Source: Oscillospiraceae bacterium
GTDB taxonomy: Bacteria > Bacillota > Clostridia > UMGS1810
DNA: 64,000 bases
Direction: 5' to 3'
NCBI GenBank assembly: GCA_015068975.1
Contig: SVJM01000002.1
Span: 105,140 to 169,139, forward strand
In this document: piece by piece, positions 16,814 to 25,768 of the stretch
Numbering within the stretch: position 1 is the stretch's first letter
How the letters are laid out: the number at the start of each line of letters is the position of its first letter
Notes under the pieces: generated by a model
The model's input: only the letters and a program-made list of their open reading frames with translations
What the model was told of the DNA's origin: nothing
Databases searched by the model: none
Translations under genes and position numbers: made by a program

Positions 16814-19764
16814 TCCATTATAGTTGATGGGAGTACAGACAGGTCAACTTTTGTACCATAGTTTATCAAAGAAAAATCCTTCATTTCCAAGGTCTGTGCC
16901 ATTCCGCCGAATCTCACACCTGCACCTGTTAGTCCATCTATGCCCACAAACGGCAGATAACAGGTAGTCCATTCAGTACCGAATGTTGTTCTTGCAAAGA
17001 GGGCTTTTTTGTAGCCTTTTTCCTTGGATGCCTGAACATATGGTTTGATATATCCTACGCCTTCCTCTCCACCTGACATAAGACGTGCCTTGAAGGTAAG
17101 CATACAAACATCCCCGGGTTTGATTTTGTTCCCGATATAATCAGAACCAAATGTCAGGTGAACTGCAGTATCCTTTTCCGGTTTTTCATTGATTTTTACT
17201 GTGACAAGTCCTGCATCATCCTTTGATAAATACTTTGTCAATGTATTTCCTGTTACTCTTTCCAGGAAATCGTCGTGAGACAATATAACCTCACCACCAT
17301 CAGGAAGGTTTGTATCCTTATTTTCAGATACAATCGGATTTTTATCTTCCTTTTCTTCCACAGGGTTAAATTTATCATCATCAATATTTATTTCCAGCAC
17401 GTTTTCATACCCTTTATGAAATGCCACCATTGCTTTCTTTACCTTGCCATTTGCTTCTACAGTCACATCATAGTTTCCGTAGAACCCCCTTACAGTTGCC
17501 GCACCATCTTCATTGGTTACAGCTTTTGCATCATGTGTATAGCACTTATTGTAGATAACATCAATAAGGGCTTTACCGGCAGGCTTAAGATTGTAATTGG
17601 CATCCATAAAGCATTTTGAACTTGTTTTGCTTGATTTGAATCCCCACAGATTAAATGCATTGAAATGCTCATTGGCAAGACAGATTATAAGTGTATCTCT
17701 GGCGAAGTTGGCATCATAGTTTTCGTTACCGGAATTAACATTAAATTCTGTAATAGACGATAATGCACCATATTTCTCGTAATACTCGTTGAATCTTTCC
17801 TCGTGGGATTCCATAGGAATACGAGCTGCACTGCTGTGACCATGAACACCTATAGCTTCAAATTTATGTTCATTCTTAAACAGACTGTCAAGAATCGGAG
17901 TTATTATGGTTTTTCTCTGTTCCGGATCAACAAGTGCAGTTGAATCTGTGTAGAACATCAATGAATCAGGGTTCACTTCTTTTACCCACTTATAAATGTT
18001 ATCATAGTATTCAGGACCCATAATATTGTAAAATCCGCCCGAATGATAAAGAACATCGTTATTTGTTCCTATGTATTTGAATGTTCCCGGTGGTTGCAAT
18101 AATGAAAGTTCATTTGACACGTCTATCTCAGTAAACTCTCCTGCAAATTCATCGGATATTCTGTATATCCATTCCTTAGTACGTTTGTCAACATATTCTC
18201 TGTTGCCGTTTACTAATGCATCCATAACATCGTCAGGGATGAGACGAACTGTAGATGTGTGCATATGTCTTTCATAAATCATTACATGGTCACGAAGATA
18301 TATCATTCCTGCATTTCTTGCAGTGTTTAGCATTTTTCTTGCTGTTTCGGGATGCTCTTCATAATAGCCCCACTTCATATTGGTTTCAAGTACCGCCATA
18401 TTGAAATATTTTGACCATTCTTTTGTATATTTATCACTGGTTGATGTCTGAAATACAGAACCAAAAGGAAAGGCAGATTCAAACATATCGAAGTTTACCT
18501 TTGCATCCTTTACGGGATTTCCCTTTTCATCTTTTACCACTACTTTAAAATCGCCTTTTCTTATCTGTTCGATTCTCTTTTCTGCATCTTTTCTCCAGCT
18601 TGAATCAGGAGACAAATCATTGGAAAATGATTGTCCTGTAAACTTGGGCAAAAGATAATCTCTGGGTGCTTCTTCTCCAAAATTTACAATCCTGAAATCT
18701 GCTACCTCTACTGTCTGAGGAGCATCACAGTACCCAAATCGTACCGCAAGGTCACTTGCGTTTTCTCCCATTACAGCAGGTACATACATAGTCTGCCATT
18801 CCTTGTCAGGATAACAGGTAAGCCATATTGTCTTTCTGTAAGATACCGGCTGTTGAATACATGGCCAGATTTTTCCCTGCATCTTTTCTCCGTTCATATC
18901 CATGGTTCCGCCATCAACAAGACGTGTTTTGAAGCTCATAAGAATATGGTCACCTGTTTTGAATCTGTCTTTAAGTATATTACCATAAAGAAGAACATGC
19001 TGATTTGTAGCTTCAGGGACAGTATGTGTTGTTACTCTTACAGCTTTTTTGAAATCCTGACCTTCTACATCTACGATTTCAACTTTTCCGAACTCATTTT
19101 CTGTTATCTTTTCTTTTGCGCTGAATGATGCAAGGTTTATAAATTCGTCAGGAGAAAATATTTCTGTTGATTTGCCATAAACTGACATATTAACACTTTC
19201 CATCGGATTTTCGTGTTCAAAATATAACCAGTCACCAAGCTTATTTGACTTTTCGAATTCTCTTGGAATATCTCTATGGAATGTGCTTGGAAGTGTAGCA
19301 AGCTTGTCCGATACAGCAACCCTATTAAGATAATCTGATGTAATTTCTACTGTGCGTGTATCTGCATCCCATTCTACCTTCTCCCCGAAGGATTCTGCGA
19401 TAAATCTTATAGGCACCATTGTACGGGATTTTATAATCTGAGGTGCTACATCTAGCTTTGTTTCCTGCTCTACACCATTTATGTACCAGGAATCGGAATC
19501 AATACGAAGCTTGATATATTTATTGTCTCTTGATCCTACAACAGTCTTTGTAGCATCAATCCATGTGATTTTTGCGCCCAAGGCTTCATATATTCCTCTC
19601 ATAGGCACAAGAGTTCTGCCGTTTATAATAATGGGCATTACGTCGTATTTCTGTTCTACTCCGTTGATTTTTACTTTGATTCCATCATCGGCAAATACAT
19701 TCACACAGCCAACCGATGACAAAACCATCAAACTAACGATAAACAGTGCAACAATTCTTTTCAT
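16810..19764 (-). CDS. Secreted multidomain GH10 protein, paralogue 1
   Basis: A 984-residue secreted enzyme, nominally a beta-1,4-xylanase. Order: signal peptide (cleavage near VFA-DD, residue 25); copper-amine-oxidase-like stalk pair (about 27-150; RTLVPMRGIYEALG and RTMVPIRFIAESFG); HR-x2-PREF linker; carbohydrate-binding-like beta-sandwich (about 200-370); GH10 domain introduced by KRIEQIRKGDF (about 390-750); the family C-terminal FYGNYDVTV domain; then a second binding-like module of the same type (about 830-984), unique to this copy. Acid/base is Glu552 (DVSNE) and nucleophile Glu673 (ITEFN). The conserved active-site QSH of the other paralogues is HGH here, so activity may differ. Operon with the GH43-like gene and the isomerase. 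Confidence 0.88.
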   Translation of the reverse strand: MKRIVALFIVSLMVLSSVGCVNVFADDGIKVKINGVEQKYDVMPIIINGRTLVPMRGIYEALGAKITWIDATKTVVGSRDNKYIKLRIDSDSWYINGVEQETKLDVAPQIIKSRTMVPIRFIAESFGEKVEWDADTRTVEITSDYLNRVAVSDKLATLPSTFHRDIPREFEKSNKLGDWLYFEHENPMESVNMSVYGKSTEIFSPDEFINLASFSAKEKITENEFGKVEIVDVEGQDFKKAVRVTTHTVPEATNQHVLLYGNILKDRFKTGDHILMSFKTRLVDGGTMDMNGEKMQGKIWPCIQQPVSYRKTIWLTCYPDKEWQTMYVPAVMGENASDLAVRFGYCDAPQTVEVADFRIVNFGEEAPRDYLLPKFTGQSFSNDLSPDSSWRKDAEKRIEQIRKGDFKVVVKDEKGNPVKDAKVNFDMFESAFPFGSVFQTSTSDKYTKEWSKYFNMAVLETNMKWGYYEEHPETARKMLNTARNAGMIYLRDHVMIYERHMHTSTVRLIPDDVMDALVNGNREYVDKRTKEWIYRISDEFAGEFTEIDVSNELSLLQPPGTFKYIGTNNDVLYHSGGFYNIMGPEYYDNIYKWVKEVNPDSLMFYTDSTALVDPEQRKTIITPILDSLFKNEHKFEAIGVHGHSSAARIPMESHEERFNEYYEKYGALSSITEFNVNSGNENYDANFARDTLIICLANEHFNAFNLWGFKSSKTSSKCFMDANYNLKPAGKALIDVIYNKCYTHDAKAVTNEDGAATVRGFYGNYDVTVEANGKVKKAMVAFHKGYENVLEINIDDDKFNPVEEKEDKNPIVSENKDTNLPDGGEVILSHDDFLERVTGNTLTKYLSKDDAGLVTVKINEKPEKDTAVHLTFGSDYIGNKIKPGDVCMLTFKARLMSGGEEGVGYIKPYVQASKEKGYKKALFARTTFGTEWTTCYLPFVGIDGLTGAGVRFGGMAQTLEMKDFSLINYGTKVDLSVLPSTIME

Positions 19765-19792
19765 AATAATTCTCCTTTTATATTATATTTTA

Positions 19793-20791
19793 TTATTTAA
19801 CCTTCGGTCTGAATTCGTCCTGCCAGTCAATACTAAGATTGCCATCTTCGTCAAACTTAAGATCCAGGATGACATATGTTGACTTGGAATAAAAACTTTT
19901 TATATCTTCTTGCCCGTCAAGCATTCCTTTTTCCTTATACACCCATCTGTCACCAAAGTAACGGTATTTAATCTTTCCTTCTTCTTCAGTCTTAAGAATA
20001 AATGCTGGCTGAGAGTTATAAGTGGTGCAATCTCCCACATTTTTAAGGATATCCCATCTATCGGAAACATCCGAACTTTGGGACCACATACCCTGGTTTG
20101 GTCGCCATCCTGTGCATCCGGAATTTAACATATAGTATCTTCCGTCCTTTTTAAACATAGCCGGTGCTTCTCGCACCTCGCCCTGCCAGAGAGTGGTAAT
20201 ATATTTATCAATATTAAGGTAATCCTTTTGAAGCCTGTATATATTGGTATCACAATTAAACCTGGCAGAGGATATAAAATACATATCTCCATTTTCATCT
20301 TCAAACAGTGTACAATCCCTCGACATATTTCCAAAAGGATTAAATGAACCGTGATATACAAAATCACCATCAGGAGTATCGCATGTGGCTACACAGCATC
20401 TTGCTTCAGAATAATCAATTCCATTTTCGTAATGTGCCCACATCACAAACTTATTTGTAAATTTATTGTACACAACCTTTGGCCTCTCGATTATCACTTT
20501 TCTGCCATCGTCTCTTAAGATTGTCATATCCGACTTTACTCTTGTTTTTTCGGTTTTCGAATTGATTGTAAGAATATTATTTCGAAATTCCCAGTTCAAA
20601 AGATCATCTGAACGGTAGCAAGATATGTAGTTATCCCCTAAACGGTTTTCTCCATACCAATAATAATAGTCTTTATAATTTATTATGCATCCTCCGTGTG
20701 CCTGAATAGGACTTCCCGCTGTGTCAAGCCACACAGTGCCATTCTTGTATTCAGTATATCTATTCACTTCGTCACGTATAATTAAAACCAT
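19793..20791 (-). CDS. GH43 subfamily 24-like exo-beta-1,3-galactanase, cytoplasmic
   Basis: A 332-residue five-bladed-propeller glycosidase resembling exo-beta-1,3-galactanases (GH43_24), which trim arabinogalactan backbones. Evidence: N-terminal DTAGSPIQAHGG and YYWYGENR, Glu102 in IERPKV, Glu208 in REAPAMF (acid candidate) and Gln261 in NSQPAF. The subfamily is known for using Gln instead of a carboxylate base, and that Gln is present. There is no signal peptide, so it probably acts on imported oligosaccharides. The marked ATG lacks a ribosome site at the right distance. An AGGAG lies about 25 bases upstream, which would suit an in-frame ATT seven codons earlier. First gene of the operon. 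Confidence 0.78.
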   Translation of the reverse strand: MVLIIRDEVNRYTEYKNGTVWLDTAGSPIQAHGGCIINYKDYYYWYGENRLGDNYISCYRSDDLLNWEFRNNILTINSKTEKTRVKSDMTILRDDGRKVIIERPKVVYNKFTNKFVMWAHYENGIDYSEARCCVATCDTPDGDFVYHGSFNPFGNMSRDCTLFEDENGDMYFISSARFNCDTNIYRLQKDYLNIDKYITTLWQGEVREAPAMFKKDGRYYMLNSGCTGWRPNQGMWSQSSDVSDRWDILKNVGDCTTYNSQPAFILKTEEEGKIKYRYFGDRWVYKEKGMLDGQEDIKSFYSKSTYVILDLKFDEDGNLSIDWQDEFRPKVK

Positions 20792-20814
20792 CCCGGAAAG
20801 GGTAGTTTTAATTA
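20779..20814 (-). promoter_or_regulatory. Hairpin enclosing the start codon of the GH43-like gene
   Basis: Imperfect inverted repeat, TAATTAAAAC at one end and GTTTTAATTA at the other, with complementary ACCC/GGG-type inner arms and a 5-base loop. The start codon 20789-20791 lies within the 3' arm. It could hold the start site closed in the mRNA, or serve as a DNA operator for the divergent regulator. Function is not shown. Confidence 0.5.
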
Positions 20815-20847
20815 TTTCTCCTTTCTTTCACCTCATATTATGGTTTC

Positions 20848-20876
20848 ATTATAAAACTTAACATATACCATTACAA
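20848..20876 (-). promoter_or_regulatory. Promoter of the GH43-GH10-isomerase operon
   Basis: On the minus strand: -35 TTGTAA (20871-20876), 17-base spacer, -10 TATAAT (20848-20853). It lies in the divergent region shared with the AraC gene at 20962. Confidence 0.75.
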
Positions 20877-20911
20877 TGGACAATAATTAGAATTTATGGA
20901 CAAAAATGTCA

Positions 20912-20940
20912 TTGCAAAATCCAAATAAATATGATAAACT
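20912..20940 (+). promoter_or_regulatory. Candidate promoter of the AraC gene at 20962
   Basis: -35 TTGCAA (20912-20917), 17-base spacer, -10 TAAACT (20935-20940). Moderate match, ending 21 bases before the start codon. Confidence 0.5.
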
Positions 20941-20961
20941 GAATAAAAAGGGGTGAAATCA

Positions 20962-21798
20962 ATGTCAATAACCTACTCAACACTTCACAATAGTGTGAAT
21001 CCATATGATGACTCATCCGACTTTTTATCGGAAGAATATCTCAGTATGAACAGATGCGGATGGTCAGACTATGACACATCTCCACATTACACAGAACGTC
21101 CCAAGGGAAGATCTGATTATACCCTTCTGTACATAAAATCAGGAACGGCAATCATTAGCGACAAAGAAGTAACAGAAGGAAATATGTATTTGTATCATCC
21201 GGGAGAAAAGCAGAGTTATACAATGAAAACAAAAGGAACAAAAATGTACTGGATACACTTTTCGGGAAATCTCGCCCAAAGAATATTTGAAAATATTCCA
21301 TATTCACTTTTTTCTGCTATACACCCTGAAGAATTTGAAACATTTTGCCTGAATACAACAAAACGTTACTTCACACCAAGGCTTGATGAATTAACGGAAA
21401 TGGAAACCGCAGGTGAGCTTCTGTCTCTTATATCAAAAATAGGTTTTTCACTCAAATACCCCAATCATTCCTTTGACAAGCGAATAGATAATGTAATCTC
21501 ATATATCCACGAAAATCCAGCCAAAAATCTTACAAATGATGAATATGCAAAAATGAGTGGATTAAGCAAAGCGCATTTCATCCACAAATTCACATCCAAA
21601 ACAGGTCTTTCACCGCAAAAATACAGGACATATATTCTTCTTGACAAAAGCATTTCTCTTTTGGAAGAAACTGATATGATGATATATGAAATTGCGGATA
21701 TGCTTGGTATTGAGGACAGTTTATATTTTTGCAGACTGTTTAAAAAGCGGTTTAAAATATCACCAAGTCAGTACAGAAAACGTTTTCTGAATAATTAA
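20962..21798 (+). CDS. AraC-family transcriptional regulator
   Basis: A 278-residue regulator. The N-terminal sensor domain is cupin-like (about residues 50-110; YTLLYIKSGTA, MYLYHPGEKQSY, YWIHFSG). The C-terminal pair of helix-turn-helix motifs (about 175-278) carries NDEYAKMSGLSKAHF and the second-motif signature DSLYFCRLFKKRF, ending ISPSQYRKRF. The ATG at 20962 is chosen because AAGGGGTG is well placed; an in-frame GTG nine bases earlier is weaker. It diverges from the GH43-GH10-isomerase operon and most likely activates it on binding a sugar. It is related in layout to the regulator at 25769. Confidence 0.9.
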   Translation: MSITYSTLHNSVNPYDDSSDFLSEEYLSMNRCGWSDYDTSPHYTERPKGRSDYTLLYIKSGTAIISDKEVTEGNMYLYHPGEKQSYTMKTKGTKMYWIHFSGNLAQRIFENIPYSLFSAIHPEEFETFCLNTTKRYFTPRLDELTEMETAGELLSLISKIGFSLKYPNHSFDKRIDNVISYIHENPAKNLTNDEYAKMSGLSKAHFIHKFTSKTGLSPQKYRTYILLDKSISLLEETDMMIYEIADMLGIEDSLYFCRLFKKRFKISPSQYRKRFLNN

Positions 21799-21803
21799 AC
21801 CTT

Positions 21804-21846
21804 ACAAAAATGGTGAAATACCATCTTGATATTTCACCATTTTTGT
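21804..21846. terminator. Bidirectional terminator
   Basis: A 17-bp perfect stem (21804-21820 with 21830-21846), T-rich on both outward sides. It separates the AraC gene from the convergent DUF4091-nagA-nagB operon. Confidence 0.92.
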
Positions 21847-21918
21847 TTGCACACCGGGCTTTCATATCCGAATAGTGGAACTTTTACGGTTATTACCGGG
21901 GTGGTATTCGAAGAAAAA

Positions 21919-23577
21919 TTATTTCTCAATAACTTCAATTATTTTTTTAGTTAAAAGCTCTATCTGTTCTTTTTTTACCCTGTATCTTAAGCTGAAATCA
22001 GGCATTATTTCATCTATAATCTTTATAACAGCAGCTCTTCCGATGATAGTTTCGGCTTTTTCCAGAAGGGCTAAATCCAAAAATGCATCACGATGGTTAA
22101 AAAGTCTTACAGAGGGATTTGCACCTGATGATGACGGATATACAAGGTATGACGTTCCCGACATAAATTCCTTTCCCATATCGGGGGAAATGTAGGGATT
22201 TATAATTTTTTTGCACAATACATTATGATGTGCATTATATCCCCAGTGCAAAAAGCCCTTTATGTCATAATAATAAAGCTGAATACCAAGTATTCTCTGC
22301 CTTTCTGCAGGCGTACCTATACCTCTGTTTGTAAGATATTCCACTGTTTCTCCGCCAGTATAATACATCCACATATTCTCCGCCTTGCCGATAAAGTCAT
22401 AGGCTTTGATTGTACATGGAACAGGTGTACTGACAATTCCCTCATCATAAAATCTCACATCATGTAATGCATCGCAAATTATAAATCCTTTAAGCTCATT
22501 GTGGATTAGTTTACTTGCTGACACATAGGTATCTTTATTTCTGATACTTGGCTCATCTGATACATGAAAAACAAATTTATCCGTAAGCTGGTTTTGTTTC
22601 ATAAAGCGTTTCAATTCTTTTATATATGCCTTGAGGAAACTATGGTATTCCTTTCCTGTTGCATCGGTATGCCATCCGAATAGCTTTTTATTTTTTCCAT
22701 TTTCCTTAACAACAATTTTTGGAGCAGCCTTTGCACCCCATTGTGTAAAGAAATGGGTATGCTCAAAATACTTCATACCGATACTCTGACAAAAGTCGGT
22801 AAATTCTTTCAGCTTGGAAAAATCAAAGGTATATTTGTCACCTGTTTTTTCTATAGCTACAAGCTGTGCGGTTTTTCTTTCGCAACCGATCTCCGTATCA
22901 AGTGCAGGTGTAAATGCAGGTGTCAGAATTGTATTCTGACCATTTTTTACTGCAAGAGAAACATACTCTTTGAAGAATTTGTAAAACTCTTTTGAAAACG
23001 GCTTTGTACCTGATAATTCCGATATACAATCGTAATGAAACCAATTGGTAACATATCTTTTTTGCTCATTGAGTTTAGCATCTGCAATTTTGATTTTAAT
23101 TACCTTTTCGAATTCCTTTGTTTCTTCATTGTCGCGCAAATTGGAAAGCTTAATTCTTATTTCATATTCTCCCGAAGGGATATCTTCTGCATCCTCATTG
23201 ATATTAACCCATATACTTGCCCACTGAAAGCTTACTGCTGCCACCTTTCCGTCATTTATTCTCTCACATGGGTCAGGATATAATGTTGGCTTTGTGGTAA
23301 CAAACCAGTCATCAAAAGTCAATCCGCCAATTACAGTTGCAGGAACTGTATTGACATAATAGAGGTTTATATAATCTTTAATTTCCGACTCTATTTCAAC
23401 CTTTAAATTTCTTGTTTTATATATCATATGTTCATCATCATTTTCAAAAACATATGCAAGCTGAAATGACACAGGCTGATTACTGAGTGCCTTTATTTCA
23501 GAAAAACTGTCCTCTTTAATTTGGCTGTCGGCAAAAACTATATCCATAGATGATTTTATATACGCTTTTATACTCAT
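21919..23577 (-). CDS. DUF4091/GH123-like glycosidase, putative beta-N-acetylhexosaminidase
   Basis: A 552-residue cytoplasmic protein (no signal peptide) resembling DUF4091 proteins and the GH123 beta-N-acetylgalactosaminidases. An N-terminal beta-sandwich (about residues 1-165) is followed by a TIM barrel (about 170-500). GH123 enzymes use an Asp-Glu pair with substrate-assisted catalysis; here Asp341-Glu342 in HVSDEPS is the candidate. A conserved GFLHWGYNAHHN block follows near the barrel end. Its ATG overlaps the nagA stop (ATGA), and nagA and a nagB-like gene precede it. That strongly suggests it releases GalNAc or GlcNAc from imported glycans. Family assignment is by motif only. Confidence 0.78.
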   Translation of the reverse strand: MSIKAYIKSSMDIVFADSQIKEDSFSEIKALSNQPVSFQLAYVFENDDEHMIYKTRNLKVEIESEIKDYINLYYVNTVPATVIGGLTFDDWFVTTKPTLYPDPCERINDGKVAAVSFQWASIWVNINEDAEDIPSGEYEIRIKLSNLRDNEETKEFEKVIKIKIADAKLNEQKRYVTNWFHYDCISELSGTKPFSKEFYKFFKEYVSLAVKNGQNTILTPAFTPALDTEIGCERKTAQLVAIEKTGDKYTFDFSKLKEFTDFCQSIGMKYFEHTHFFTQWGAKAAPKIVVKENGKNKKLFGWHTDATGKEYHSFLKAYIKELKRFMKQNQLTDKFVFHVSDEPSIRNKDTYVSASKLIHNELKGFIICDALHDVRFYDEGIVSTPVPCTIKAYDFIGKAENMWMYYTGGETVEYLTNRGIGTPAERQRILGIQLYYYDIKGFLHWGYNAHHNVLCKKIINPYISPDMGKEFMSGTSYLVYPSSSGANPSVRLFNHRDAFLDLALLEKAETIIGRAAVIKIIDEIMPDFSLRYRVKKEQIELLTKKIIEVIEK

Positions 23578-24761
23578 AAAAATCTACCTTCCCTCTTTTT
23601 TATTAGTTCTCCCATTGAGAAAATATCCGATACAGAAAAATCATCATTCCAGATAACTATATCGCAGTCCTTCCCCTTTGAGATGCTCCCTTTTCTGCTT
23701 TCATTAATAATTTTTGCAGGTGTTTCAGATAGCATTTTTACTGCCTCTAAAACAGATATACCGTAGTTGCATACAGCATTTTTAAACATAATATCCCCTG
23801 TTGCAATACTGCCTGCATAAGAGGACTTATCAGGAAGCTTCGCTACTCCGTCTTCTATTATAACTGCGTTTTCTTCGCAAATCTCTCCAAGATAACTTTT
23901 TTCTATGCCTGTCTGTCCTGCTGCACGCATGGAATCACTTGTAAGATTTATTCTGTCTGCGGATTTGATTTTAATTGCAAGCTTCATCTGTTCCTCAGAA
24001 ATATGCCTTCCATCACCTATAAGCTCAACATACATATCATCATTAAGATATGCAGCCTCAAGAATACCTGAACATATTCTCTGGTTTATCTTCCTTATGG
24101 AAGTTGTGGCACTATAAAGATGTGTAACATGATTAAACCCTTTAGCAACCGCCTCATCCGTTTCTTTTGCAGTTGCAGATGAGTGTGCAACAGACATTAC
24201 AATACCATTTTTCTTTGCATTCTCAATCAAATAATCTATGCCGCAAATTTCCGGAGCTGCTCCTATTCTCCCGATTATATCGCCACCTTCGGAAAAAATC
24301 TTATCCACTTCCTCTTTTGACGGATACCTTATTATATCAGGTCTTTGAGCACCGCACATATCAGGATTAAGATATGGACCTTCAAGGTGGATTTTATGGA
24401 TAAATTTTCCATATTGTCCTTTTTTCACATCACGGTATATTTTAAAAGCTTCAAGTATTTTTTCTGTTTTTGAGGACATAAGCGTAGGACAAATAAGGGT
24501 TGTACCGTGAGAAAGGTGGGTTTTTATAACAGTTTCAAATGCTTCCTTAGTACAATCGCAAAAATCCGCCCCTCCTGCCCCGTGAGAATGGATTTCAACA
24601 AACCCCGGGGTAATCAGTTTCCCTTTTGCATCAAAAATTTCTGCATCATCAGGAATACTTTCGCAGAGTTCTTTTATAACTCCGTCCTCAGATATGATAT
24701 TTATATCTTTGATTCCATCAGGCAAAACTACTCTTCCGCCTGTTATACAAATCTTTTTCAT
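23574..24761 (-). CDS. nagA: N-acetylglucosamine-6-phosphate deacetylase
   Basis: A 395-residue amidohydrolase that removes acetate from GlcNAc-6-phosphate, giving glucosamine-6-phosphate. Metal and substrate motifs are in order: HSHGAGGADF near residue 60, HLEGPYLNP, the VAHSSAT metal His, NHVTHLYSATT, and the catalytic Asp in NLTSDSM. The first motif reads HSHG rather than the common HxHG or Q variant, within family range. It follows the nagB-like gene by 3 bases and overlaps the GH123-like gene by 4. Cytoplasmic. A GalNAc-6-phosphate deacetylase (AgaA) is the main alternative. Confidence 0.9.
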   Translation of the reverse strand: MKKICITGGRVVLPDGIKDINIISEDGVIKELCESIPDDAEIFDAKGKLITPGFVEIHSHGAGGADFCDCTKEAFETVIKTHLSHGTTLICPTLMSSKTEKILEAFKIYRDVKKGQYGKFIHKIHLEGPYLNPDMCGAQRPDIIRYPSKEEVDKIFSEGGDIIGRIGAAPEICGIDYLIENAKKNGIVMSVAHSSATAKETDEAVAKGFNHVTHLYSATTSIRKINQRICSGILEAAYLNDDMYVELIGDGRHISEEQMKLAIKIKSADRINLTSDSMRAAGQTGIEKSYLGEICEENAVIIEDGVAKLPDKSSYAGSIATGDIMFKNAVCNYGISVLEAVKMLSETPAKIINESRKGSISKGKDCDIVIWNDDFSVSDIFSMGELIKKREGRFL

Positions 24762-24764
24762 AGT

Positions 24765-25613
24765 TTACTTATTATAAATTCGAATTTCAGGTATAGGACT
24801 TGCAAGTGCAACATCAGCTGCATACAGCTTTGCATCAGGATGAAGCTGAAACAGTGAACAAGGCACTTTACAGGTTATATCACCGTGAAGAATTTTTCGG
24901 AGAGCTCCTGCATTCCAGTCACGAGGCATACACATTCTTACCTTCTTTGCCATAAATGCTTCCTTCATACCCACTGTAATACAGTTTTCGGGGATGCCGT
25001 CAAGGTCACCGCCGCAGTTCATAAAGCAGTTGATGGTTTTGGTTTCTCTGCTGATTTTAAGGATTCTTGTAGGTCTTTGCATAAATTCTTCATTTGTGCA
25101 GTTTTCGTCTGCTTCAGGCGGTTCGTTAAATGCAAAATGTCCGTTAATTCCCACGCCTCCCCACATCATATCAAGCTTTCCGTACTTTTCAATTATTTCA
25201 ATAACTTTCCCTTCCTTTCCCGGTTCAGGGAAAAATCTGTTTTCAGGAAGAACATTAAGCTCTTCATCGATTTTCGAATAGAAAATCCTGTCCATACCGC
25301 CTCTGAAGGAAAGTGGGTTTTCTTTGTCAATATATTTAAGATCATCGGTAAGATATTCGTCCATATTGATAAAAACACAGTTCTTAAGGCTTACTCTGTA
25401 TTTATTGACAAGATATACAAGTCTTGAATAGGGTCCCAAAGGTCCGTATGGCACTACCATAACCGTAGGTTCATTTTTCTTATTGTTTTCTTCTATAAGT
25501 TCAAGAACCTCTATTGCCATTTTCCAGTATAAATCCTGCTCACATTCGCAAACATCAAGCACAATTTTACTTCCTTTACCAAGTTCTTCTTTCAAAATCT
25601 CATTAATGTTCAT
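24765..25613 (-). CDS. NagB-like glucosamine-6-phosphate deaminase/isomerase family protein
   Basis: A 282-residue protein of the glucosamine-6-phosphate isomerase fold, which would convert glucosamine-6-phosphate (or a galactosamine-phosphate analogue) to a ketohexose phosphate and ammonia. Recognisable motifs: VFINMDEYL, MMWGGVGINGHFAFNEPP and NCITVGMKEAF. It is longer than ordinary NagB (about 240-265), with extra N-terminal sequence and altered sugar-phosphate contacts: VVPYGPLGPY stands where NagB has a GLATGSTP-type loop. First gene of the operon leading to nagA and the GH123-like gene. AgaS/AgaI-type specificity cannot be excluded. Ribosome site GGAGG. Confidence 0.8.
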   Translation of the reverse strand: MNINEILKEELGKGSKIVLDVCECEQDLYWKMAIEVLELIEENNKKNEPTVMVVPYGPLGPYSRLVYLVNKYRVSLKNCVFINMDEYLTDDLKYIDKENPLSFRGGMDRIFYSKIDEELNVLPENRFFPEPGKEGKVIEIIEKYGKLDMMWGGVGINGHFAFNEPPEADENCTNEEFMQRPTRILKISRETKTINCFMNCGGDLDGIPENCITVGMKEAFMAKKVRMCMPRDWNAGALRKILHGDITCKVPCSLFQLHPDAKLYAADVALASPIPEIRIYNK

Positions 25614-25644
25614 TTTATAACCTCCAATAGTTTTGTATAAATTG

Positions 25645-25673
25645 ATTTTAACAAGTTACATTTAAACATTCAA
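25645..25673 (-). promoter_or_regulatory. Promoter of the nagB-like/nagA/GH123-like operon
   Basis: On the minus strand: -35 TTGAAT (25668-25673), 17-base spacer, -10 TAAAAT (25645-25650). Confidence 0.7.
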
Positions 25674-25716
25674 TATACAAACAAGCCGAATAATAAAACA
25701 AATCTGCTGCAAATCG

Positions 25717-25745
25717 TTGACAAATATTTTTTGTAATGCTATAAT
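25717..25745 (+). promoter_or_regulatory. Consensus promoter of the AraC gene at 25769
   Basis: Perfect sigma-A match: TTGACA (25717-25722), 17-base spacer, TATAAT (25740-25745). The ribosome site AAAGGAG follows within 10 bases, so the leader is very short. Confidence 0.92.
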
Positions 25746-25768
25746 TTTTCCACAAAGGAGTGTTTAAT

